A program made the translations under genes and the position numbers. From an uncultured Collinsella sp. (GTDB taxonomy: Bacteria > Actinomycetota > Coriobacteriia > Coriobacteriales > Coriobacteriaceae), in contig URIE01000109.1 of assembly GCA_900547805.1 (NCBI GenBank), forward strand, positions 1 to 5,682: a stretch of DNA of 5,682 bases, given 5' to 3'. Every line of letters begins with the position of its first letter. The stretch's first letter is position 1. The notes under the pieces were generated by a model that worked only from the letters and a program-made list of their open reading frames with translations, did not search any database and was not told where the DNA came from. This document shows, piece by piece, positions 1-5,084 of the stretch.

Positions 1-267
1 ACATCGAACTGTGGACTTTGTACCGTGTGGATGAACAAAAAACCGGTTCTTTCCTGTTCGGTACTCGCAGCAAGGGCAGATGGAAAAGAGATTGTAACTT
101 TAGAGGGTGTGCAGGAACGCGCGGCAGAATTTGGAACTTATCTTGCAAACCAGGGCGGTGAGCAGTGTGGCTTCTGTAATCCGGGATTTATCATGAACGT
201 TCTGGCGATGGAGGATGAACTGGACGATCCGACCGAGGAGGAGATCAAGGCATATCTTTCCGGAAAT
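1..267. other. Compositionally foreign 5' segment of the hydroxylase gene
   Basis: Hand counts give about 48% GC at third codon positions for the 89 codons in 1-267, against about 92% for the next 89 codons (268-534). Overall GC is about 51% for 1-300 and about 63% for 301-420. The segment uses GCA, GGA, AAA, GTA, TTA and AGG freely, codons that are scarce afterwards. The reading frame and protein family are continuous across the change, so this is a mosaic in composition, not a frameshift. It may reflect recombination with a lower-GC donor such as a Clostridia-like gut bacterium, or an assembly join. Confidence 0.7.
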
Positions 268-2685
268 CTCTGCCGCTGCAGCGGCTATGAGAGCCAGCTG
301 CGCGCCATCGTGCGCTTCCTCAACGAGTCTGGCGTGCAGGTGGGCTTTGAGATGCCCGAGCTGCCGGTCAACGACACGAGCTCCGACGGCGTCTCCTACA
401 AGCAGATCACCCACAAGCAGCCCAAGAAGGACTCGAAGGCGCTGCTCGAGGGTCGTCCCGTCTATACGGGCGACCTGGTGCCCGCCGGCGCCCTGATCGT
501 CAAGCTCAAGCGCAGCCCGTATGCGCGCGCCAAGATCCGCTCCATCGATACGTCGCGCGCCCTGAAGGTGCCCGGCGTCGTGGGCGTCTACACCTACGAG
601 GACGTGCCCAAGCGCCGCTTTACCATCGCCGGCCAGAGCTATCCGCAGCCGAGTCCCTACGACCGCCTGATCCTCGAGAACCTCGTGCGCTATCAAAACG
701 AGGAGGTGGCGATTGTCGCCGCCGAGACCGAGGAGGCCGCCGACAAGGCGCTCAAGCTCATCAAGGTCGACTACGAGGTGCTCGAGCCTCTGCTCGACTT
801 TACCCAGGCACTCGATAACGACATCGTGGTCCACCCCGAGGGCGACGTGACCTTTATGTTCCCGCAGGGCGGCGATGTCCCGCGCAACCTGGTGTGCAGC
901 GGTACCAGCGATTTTGGCGACCTTGACGAGGCCTTCGCCCAGAGCGACATCGTCTTTGAGCGCACCTACACCAGCCAGGCCACGCAGACTGCGCCCATGG
1001 AGACCTTCCGCGCCTTCGCGACGACCGACGCGTTCGGCCGCATCTCGGTGACCACTTCTACGCAGGTGCCCTTCCACGTGCGCCGCATGGTCGCGCAGTC
1101 GCTCGATATCCCGCAGTCGCAGGTGCAGGTCATTAAGCCGCGCATCGGCGGCGGCTTTGGCTCCAAGCAGACGGGCTGCTGCGAGATCTTCGTGGCGTTC
1201 GTGACGCAGCAGACCGGCCGTCCGAGCTACTGCTGCTACACCCGCGAGGAGACCATAACCGCGGGCAACTCGCGTCACCAGATGCAGATGACCGTTAAGC
1301 TGGGCGCCATGAACGACGGCACCATCACGGCCATCGATCTGCATACGCTGTCCAACGCCGGAGCGTACGGCGAGCACGCCACCACGACGATCGGCCTGTC
1401 GGGCCACAAGAGCCTGCCCATCTACAACCATGTGAAGGCGAGCCGCTTTAGGTGGGACGCCGTCTACACCAACACCAACCGCGGCGGCGCGTATCGCGGC
1501 TACGGTGCCACCCAGGGCCAGTTTGCCGTGGAGAGCGCCGTCAACGAGCTCGCCGACATGCTGCACATGGACCCCGCCGAGCTGCGTCTTAAGAATATCG
1601 TGCGCGAGGGCGAGACCATGCCTCAGTACTACAACGAGAAGCTCAACGCCTGCGCGCTCGACCGCTGCCTGCTGCGCGCGATGGACATGATCGGTTGGCG
1701 CGACAAGCCGCTGGCCGTGGACCTGGGCGACCGCGTGCGTGCTCTGGGCTGTGCGCTCACCATGCAGGGGTCGGGCATTTCCAACGTGGATATCGCCGGC
1801 ATCGACATGCGCCTGGAAGAGGACGGCTTCATTACGCTTTCGACCGGCGCCACCGATAACGGCATGGGCGTCGACACGATCCTGGCGCAGATTGCCGCCG
1901 AGGAGCTGGGCGTTGAAAGCTCGCTCATTGTGGTGCGCGGCGTGGATACCGACGTGTCGCCGTTCGACGCCGGCTCGTACGCGAGCTCCGGTACCTACGT
2001 GACGGGCCTGGCAGCCAAGAACGCCGCAAGCGAGCTGCGCGAGAAGATCTGCGCCAAGGCCGCCCAGATGTGGGACGTGGACGCCGTCGATGTGGTCTTT
2101 GATGGTCAGTACGTGCGCCTGTCCGACGAGCGTGCCGCGCGCGAGCAGAACCGCTACCTCACGCTGCGCGACTTTGCCAACCTGTGCGTCAAGAACATCG
2201 CGGGCGGCGACGCGCTCACCTCGCACGCCTCTGCCTGCCTGCCCGTTTCGCCTCCGCCGTTTATGGCCGGCATTGCCGAGGTCGAGGTCGACAAGGCCAC
2301 CGGCAAGGTGACTGTGGTGGACTATGCGGCGGCCGTCGACTGCGGCACCGTGATCAACGAGGCGCTCGCGCGCGTTCAGGCCGAGGGCGGCATTGCCCAG
2401 GGCATCGGCCACGCGCTCTACGAGATTGTCGAGCATGACGATCGCGGACGCCTGCGCACCGGCAACTTTATGAGCTACAAGCTGCCCACGCGCCTGGATA
2501 TCGGCAGCATTCGCGTGGCCTTTGAGCCGAGCTATGAGCCGACGGGTCCGTTTGGCGCCAAGTCGATCGGCGAGGTCGTCATCAACACGCCGCTCGCCGC
2601 CGTGGCCTCGGCCGTCGCACATGCCACCGGCCACCAGGTCCGCTCGCTGCCGATCACGCCCGAGAAGGCCCTGTTGGGGGAGTAG
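1..2685 (+). CDS. Molybdenum hydroxylase, fused [2Fe-2S] plus molybdopterin subunit (xanthine dehydrogenase-like, XdhD / Se-dependent XDH type), 5'-truncated
   Basis: This enzyme hydroxylates purines or related N-heterocycles at a molybdopterin cofactor and passes electrons through two [2Fe-2S] clusters; it is probably cytoplasmic. The frame is open from base 1, and CGxC ligands (Cys codons at 10 and 19) precede the first candidate start (GTG, 25), so the gene begins upstream. Counting from that GTG: C11 completes the plant-type cluster; C48, C51, C83 and C85 form the second cluster; the molybdopterin domain runs from about 137 to 886. Cofactor contacts matching bovine XDH are Q347, GGGFG (375-379), R491 and Y493 in the YRGYG motif, and E850, the catalytic Glu, in GAKSIGE. 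There is no FAD domain between the Fe-S and Mo parts, so a separate flavoprotein or other acceptor is needed. The architecture fits E. coli XdhD and the family named selenium-dependent xanthine dehydrogenase; selenium use cannot be read from sequence. Family assignment is firm, substrate is not. Confidence 0.9.
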   Translation, partial: TSNCGLCTVWMNKKPVLSCSVLAARADGKEIVTLEGVQERAAEFGTYLANQGGEQCGFCNPGFIMNVLAMEDELDDPTEEEIKAYLSGNLCRCSGYESQLRAIVRFLNESGVQVGFEMPELPVNDTSSDGVSYKQITHKQPKKDSKALLEGRPVYTGDLVPAGALIVKLKRSPYARAKIRSIDTSRALKVPGVVGVYTYEDVPKRRFTIAGQSYPQPSPYDRLILENLVRYQNEEVAIVAAETEEAADKALKLIKVDYEVLEPLLDFTQALDNDIVVHPEGDVTFMFPQGGDVPRNLVCSGTSDFGDLDEAFAQSDIVFERTYTSQATQTAPMETFRAFATTDAFGRISVTTSTQVPFHVRRMVAQSLDIPQSQVQVIKPRIGGGFGSKQTGCCEIFVAFVTQQTGRPSYCCYTREETITAGNSRHQMQMTVKLGAMNDGTITAIDLHTLSNAGAYGEHATTTIGLSGHKSLPIYNHVKASRFRWDAVYTNTNRGGAYRGYGATQGQFAVESAVNELADMLHMDPAELRLKNIVREGETMPQYYNEKLNACALDRCLLRAMDMIGWRDKPLAVDLGDRVRALGCALTMQGSGISNVDIAGIDMRLEEDGFITLSTGATDNGMGVDTILAQIAAEELGVESSLIVVRGVDTDVSPFDAGSYASSGTYVTGLAAKNAASELREKICAKAAQMWDVDAVDVVFDGQYVRLSDERAAREQNRYLTLRDFANLCVKNIAGGDALTSHASACLPVSPPPFMAGIAEVEVDKATGKVTVVDYAAAVDCGTVINEALARVQAEGGIAQGIGHALYEIVEHDDRGRLRTGNFMSYKLPTRLDIGSIRVAFEPSYEPTGPFGAKSIGEVVINTPLAAVASAVAHATGHQVRSLPITPEKALLGE

Positions 2686-2708
2686 CGGGTCGGCGAACAA
2701 GTCGTAAT

Positions 2709-2738
2709 GGGCGGGGTGGGGCAACTCGCCCCGCCTTT
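2709..2738 (+). terminator. Rho-independent-like terminator of the hydroxylase gene
   Basis: It starts 23 bases after the hydroxylase stop. GGCGGGG at 2710-2716 pairs with CCCCGCC at 2729-2735. The stem extends inward through U-G, G-C, G-U and G-C pairs to a GCAA (GNRA) loop at 2721-2724, giving about 11 pairs. Only TTT follows before CG, so the U-tract is short, as is common in GC-rich genomes. It separates the hydroxylase from the tRNA. Confidence 0.6.
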
Positions 2739-2797
2739 CGTACTCGTGGTGAGGTCGTGAGCCTGTAAAACGTGTGCGTGCGCTTGCCGTTCGTATC

Positions 2798-2806
2798 TGC
2801 TATCAT
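2798..2806 (+). promoter_or_regulatory. Candidate promoter (extended -10) for tRNA-Leu
   Basis: TGC followed by TATCAT (2801-2806) forms an extended -10 element 19 bases before the mature tRNA 5' end, which puts the transcript start near 2812-2814. I see no good -35 at 16-18 bases upstream; TTGCCG at 2784-2789 is too close. The element lies between a terminator-like hairpin and a tRNA gene, which supports a promoter here. Confidence 0.4.
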
Positions 2807-2825
2807 TCCTAGTCTGTGCGCTCAT

Positions 2826-2909
2826 GCGGGCGTGGCGGAATTGGTAGACGCGCCAGATTTAGGTTCTGGTGGGATTCCCGTGAAGGTTCGAGTCCTTTCG
2901 CCCGCACCA
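2826..2909 (+). tRNA. tRNA-Leu, anticodon UAG
   Basis: The gene folds as a class II tRNA of 84 nt. The acceptor stem GCGGGCG (2826-2832) pairs fully with CGCCCGC (2899-2905), followed by discriminator A and an encoded CCA (2907-2909). The D-arm lies at 2835-2852 and includes GGTAGAC. The anticodon stem CCAGA (2853-2857) pairs with TCTGG (2865-2869) around loop TTTAGGT, placing UAG at 2860-2862, which reads CUA and probably other CUN Leu codons. The long variable arm contains GGG-ATT-CCC (2871-2879). The T-arm is GAAGG / CCTTT with loop TTCGAGT (2887-2893). The long variable arm and the anticodon make Leu secure. Confidence 0.97.
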
Positions 2910-2916
2910 ACGCATC

Positions 2917-2938
2917 TGCGTCGGCTTCGGCCGTCGCG
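2917..2938 (+). terminator. UUCG-tetraloop hairpin after tRNA-Leu, probable terminator
   Basis: CGGC (2922-2925) pairs with GCCG (2930-2933) around a c(UUCG)g tetraloop, an exceptionally stable loop class. After one T-T mismatch, TGCG (2917-2920) pairs with CGCG (2935-2938). The downstream bases ACTCTTTGTTG are moderately T-rich. The hairpin starts 8 bases after the tRNA CCA end, so it probably ends the tRNA transcript. Read-through into tig cannot be excluded. Confidence 0.5.
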
Positions 2939-2946
2939 ACTCTTTG

Positions 2947-2978
2947 TTGCATAAAGGTACCAGCACCTCAGATAAGCT
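2947..2978 (+). promoter_or_regulatory. Weak candidate promoter for tig
   Basis: TTGCAT (2947-2952) is a plausible -35. GATAAG (2971-2976), 18 bases later, is a plausible -10, with TAAGCT (2973-2978) as an alternative fitting a TANNNT pattern. Transcription would then start near 2983, leaving a short leader that contains the Shine-Dalgarno sequence. If the preceding hairpin terminates the tRNA transcript, tig needs a promoter in this small interval. The match itself is weak. Confidence 0.25.
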
Positions 2979-2988
2979 GGGCAGTATG

Positions 2989-2994
2989 AGGAGG
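2989..2994 (+). promoter_or_regulatory. Shine-Dalgarno site of tig
   Basis: A perfect AGGAGG sits 6 bases before TTG 3001 and only 3 bases before GTG 2998. The spacing favours TTG, whose product begins MNITASDVKD, typical of a trigger factor N-terminus. The in-frame ATG at 2986 overlaps this site and so is unlikely to be the start. Confidence 0.75.
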
Positions 2995-3000
2995 AACGTG

Positions 3001-4299
3001 TTGAACATCACCGCTTCTGACGTCAAGGACGCCAAGCTCACCGCTACGGTCACCATCCCGGCCGCCGACGTCGACGCCGCGATCAAGAAGGCCTACAAGG
3101 ACACCGCCAAGAAGTACCGCTTCCCGGGCTTCCGCGCCGGTAAGGCTCCCCGTCCGGTCATCGACTCTGCTCTTGGCGCCGAGGCTACCCTCGCTCAGGC
3201 CACCAACGACCTGATCGCTGCCAACGAGCCCGCCGTCCTCAATGAGCTGGACATCGTCCCCACCAAGAGCGGTGACTACAAGGAGCTCGACCTCGCCAAG
3301 GATCACGAGGACTACACCTACACCGTCGAGTTCTCCCTGCGTCCTGCCGCTGAGCTCTCTTCCTTCGACGCCGTCGAGATCGAGATGCCTCCCGCGGAGG
3401 TCACCGAGTCCGAGATCAACAACCAGGTCGAGATGCTCCTCAACTACCGTGCTACCTTCGAGGACGTCGAGGGTCGCGCCGTCGAGGCTGACGACTATGT
3501 GACCGTCGACCTCAAGGCCGTCGAGAACGCCGACAACTTTGCCGCCGAGGGCCGCATGCTCATCGCCGGCAGCGACAGCAATCCCAAGGAGTTCAACGAG
3601 GCCCTGATCGGCGCCAACGTTGACGATGTCAAGTCCGTCACCTGGACCGACGAGGCCGAGGAGGGCGAGGAGGCCGAGACCCACACCGTCGAGGTCACCG
3701 TCAAGGGCATTAAGGTCCGCAACACCCCCGAGCTCACCGACGAGCTCGTCAAGTCCGACTTTGGCTTCGACAGCATCGACGCTATGCGCGACGCCATCAA
3801 GATCGAGATCGAGCAGGACAAGGCTTCCCGCCTCCCTGCCGAGAAGGAGAACCGTTGCGTCTCCGCTCTCGCTGAGCGCCTGCAGCTCGACGAGATGGAT
3901 GCCGACTACGAGCAGTCCGTCTTTGAGGAGCTTGGCCAGAACTTCCTGTCCAACCTTGCTGCCCGCGGCATGACCCTGGACACCTGGCTGCCCGCATCCG
4001 GCCTGACCATGGAGCAGTTCATCGGCGACCTGCACAAGCAGGCCAACGACGTTGCCCGTGAGTCCCTGGCGCTCGACGCCCTCGCCCGTGAGCTCAAGAT
4101 TGAGGTCACTGAGGACGACATCAACGCCGAGTTCGAGAAGGCCGGCGTCAAGGACGTCGAGGCTTCCAAGGCTGAGTTCATCGCCGATGGCCGCATGCCT
4201 GCCGTCCGCGAGTCCATCCGTCGCTCCAAGGCCGTCGACCACCTGGTCGAGAACGCCAAGGTGACCGAGGTCGACGAGACCGCCAAGGACGCCGAGTAA
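3001..4299 (+). CDS. tig: Trigger factor, ribosome-associated chaperone / peptidyl-prolyl isomerase
   Basis: Trigger factor binds ribosomal protein L23 at the exit tunnel and shields nascent chains in the cytoplasm. From TTG 3001 the protein has 432 aa, the usual family length. The N-terminal ribosome-binding domain (about 1-125) carries the signature GFRAGKAP at 43-50. An FKBP-like segment spans about 160-240, and the C-terminal chaperone domain with helical arms runs from about 241 to 432, starting after the linker motif TPELTDELV. The FKBP part looks reduced: the MIPGFE-type motif of E. coli is replaced by NPKEFNEALIG, and an acidic loop follows (218-226), so isomerase activity may be weak. 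The start is chosen by the AGGAGG 6 bases upstream; GTG 2998 is the alternative. Heavily biased codons (GTC, CTC, GCC, GAG) suggest high expression. The tRNA lies upstream and clpP-clpX downstream, the classical order. Identification is secure. Confidence 0.96.
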   Translation: MNITASDVKDAKLTATVTIPAADVDAAIKKAYKDTAKKYRFPGFRAGKAPRPVIDSALGAEATLAQATNDLIAANEPAVLNELDIVPTKSGDYKELDLAKDHEDYTYTVEFSLRPAAELSSFDAVEIEMPPAEVTESEINNQVEMLLNYRATFEDVEGRAVEADDYVTVDLKAVENADNFAAEGRMLIAGSDSNPKEFNEALIGANVDDVKSVTWTDEAEEGEEAETHTVEVTVKGIKVRNTPELTDELVKSDFGFDSIDAMRDAIKIEIEQDKASRLPAEKENRCVSALAERLQLDEMDADYEQSVFEELGQNFLSNLAARGMTLDTWLPASGLTMEQFIGDLHKQANDVARESLALDALARELKIEVTEDDINAEFEKAGVKDVEASKAEFIADGRMPAVRESIRRSKAVDHLVENAKVTEVDETAKDAE

Positions 4300-4315
4300 T
4301 TCTCGCCACCTTGCC

Positions 4316-4339
4316 CACGAGCGCATGCATGCGCCCGTG
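4316..4339. repeat. Palindrome downstream of tig
   Basis: GCGCATGCATGCGC at 4321-4334 is a perfect 14-bp palindrome. After one mismatch it is flanked by CACG (4316-4319) and CGTG (4336-4339), giving a 24-base imperfect inverted repeat. No T-tract follows, so it is a poor intrinsic terminator. It could be a protein-binding site or an RNA hairpin at the tig mRNA 3' end. Confidence 0.6.
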
Positions 4340-4375
4340 ATGGGGTAAAGTTATAAGCCGATTATCCGGTTGCTT

Positions 4376-4419
4376 CGTACGGTGCCAGCCAATGCATAGC
4401 ATGCGGGCACCGTACGTTT
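4376..4419 (+). terminator. Long stem-loop between tig and clpP (terminator or leader hairpin)
   Basis: CGTACGGTGCC (4376-4386) pairs perfectly over 11 bp with GGCACCGTACG (4406-4416). The 19-base loop holds a smaller hairpin, GCAT (4394-4397) with ATGC (4401-4404). TTTATCT follows, a short T-rich tail, so it may end the tig transcript. If clpP is transcribed from the AT-richer stretch at about 4346-4366, the same hairpin would sit in the clpP leader. I see no convincing CIRCE element, CtsR box or ClgR-type site in this spacer. Confidence 0.5.
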
Positions 4420-4426
4420 ATCTAGA

Positions 4427-4437
4427 ACCAATTTGGT
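4427..4437. repeat. Short inverted repeat just before the clpP ribosome binding region
   Basis: ACCAA and TTGGT flank a central T, forming an 11-base perfect inverted repeat 25 bases before the chosen clpP ATG. It is small enough to arise by chance, but it is the third inverted repeat in the same 163-bp spacer and could be an operator half-site pair. Confidence 0.35.
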
Positions 4438-4462
4438 CCGCAAGAGAGAAATGGAGATGCGT

Positions 4463-5083
4463 ATGATCGCTAAGTTCGATTCCGCCCTCGTGCCATACGT
4501 TATCGAGCAGACGCCGCGCGGCGAGCGCAGCTACGATATCTATTCGCGCCTGCTCAACGACCGCATCATCTTCTTGGGCGAGGAGATCAACTCCGTCAGC
4601 GCCAATCTGGTCGTTGCCCAGCTGCTGCATCTTGAGAGCCAGGATGCCGAGAAGGATATCTCGCTCTACATCAATTCGCCCGGTGGCGAGGTCTACTCCG
4701 GCCTGGCGATTCTTGACACCATGAACTTCATTAAGCCGCAGGTCTCCACCATCTGCGTCGGTATGGCCGCGTCCATGGCCGCCGTGCTGCTTTCGGCCGG
4801 CGCCAAGGGCAAGCGCTTCTGCCTGCCGCACTCCAAGGTCATGATTCACCAGCCCAGCGGCGGTGCCCAGGGTCAGCAGACCGAGATCGAGATTGTGGCC
4901 GAGGAGATCAAGAAGACCCGCCGCGAGCTCAACCAGATCCTGTCCGACGCCTCGGGCCAGCCGATCGAGAAGGTCCAGGCCGACACCGAGCGCGACAACT
5001 ACCTGACCGCTGCCGAGGCTCTGGATTACGGTCTGATCGACCGTATCGTCACCTCGCGTGACCTTGCCGCGAAGGACGCCTAG
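4463..5083 (+). CDS. clpP: ATP-dependent Clp protease proteolytic subunit ClpP
   Basis: ClpP is the serine peptidase of the ClpXP (and ClpAP/ClpCP) protease, which forms a tetradecameric chamber in the cytoplasm. From ATG 4463 it has 206 aa, close to the family norm. The catalytic triad is visible with family spacing: S104 in GMAASMAA, H129 in MIHQP and D178 in ERDNYL, spaced 25 and 49 residues as in E. coli. The N-terminus LVPYVIEQTPRGERSYDIYSRLL is the conserved axial-loop region that contacts the ATPase, and INSPGG (70-75) is the oxyanion/substrate strand. ATG 4463 is preferred because GGAG lies 6 bases upstream; ATG 4451 and 4457 are in-frame alternatives with poorer sites and would add 4 or 2 residues. 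clpX starts one base after the stop, so the two are probably co-transcribed and translationally coupled. Identification is secure; the start is uncertain by a few codons. Confidence 0.97.
   Translation: MIAKFDSALVPYVIEQTPRGERSYDIYSRLLNDRIIFLGEEINSVSANLVVAQLLHLESQDAEKDISLYINSPGGEVYSGLAILDTMNFIKPQVSTICVGMAASMAAVLLSAGAKGKRFCLPHSKVMIHQPSGGAQGQQTEIEIVAEEIKKTRRELNQILSDASGQPIEKVQADTERDNYLTAAEALDYGLIDRIVTSRDLAAKDA
5071..5076 (+). promoter_or_regulatory. Shine-Dalgarno site of clpX inside the clpP end
   Basis: GAAGGA lies within the last codons of clpP, 8 bases before ATG 5085. This supports that start over the in-frame ATG at 5097. The site being inside clpP fits translational coupling across the TAG-G-ATG junction. 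Confidence 0.6.
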
Positions 5084-5084
5084 G

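Noticed and set aside
100..2724. 874-codon open frame on the minus strand opposite the hydroxylase
   Set aside because: It mirrors a GC-rich coding gene, whose regular third-position G/C removes stops from the antisense frame. Its product is low-complexity (rich in A, G, L, H, V and D) with no recognisable domain, while the plus strand encodes clear Fe-S and Mo motifs.
2826..2909. tRNA-Leu as the attachment site of a mobile element carrying the hydroxylase gene
   Set aside because: Elements usually integrate at the tRNA 3' end, but here that end faces the conserved tig-clpP-clpX block. The hydroxylase lies on the 5' side, and I see no duplicated tRNA 3' segment or integrase.
2910..2921. ACGCA-TC-TGCGT as a separate hairpin after the tRNA
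   Set aside because: A two-base loop is too tight to form, and its right arm pairs better in the UUCG hairpin at 2917-2938.
2772..2954. 60-codon plus-strand open frame spanning the tRNA
   Set aside because: It runs through the complete tRNA-Leu sequence; no ribosome binding site or protein signature supports it.
2968..4326. 452-codon open frame on the minus strand opposite tig
   Set aside because: This is a shadow of strongly biased trigger-factor codons (GTC, CTC, GAG). The translation is repetitive L, V, D and G sequence without motifs.
4311..4440. Known heat-shock operators (CIRCE, CtsR box, ClgR site) upstream of clpP
   Set aside because: The inverted repeats present do not match the sequences or spacing I know for these operators.
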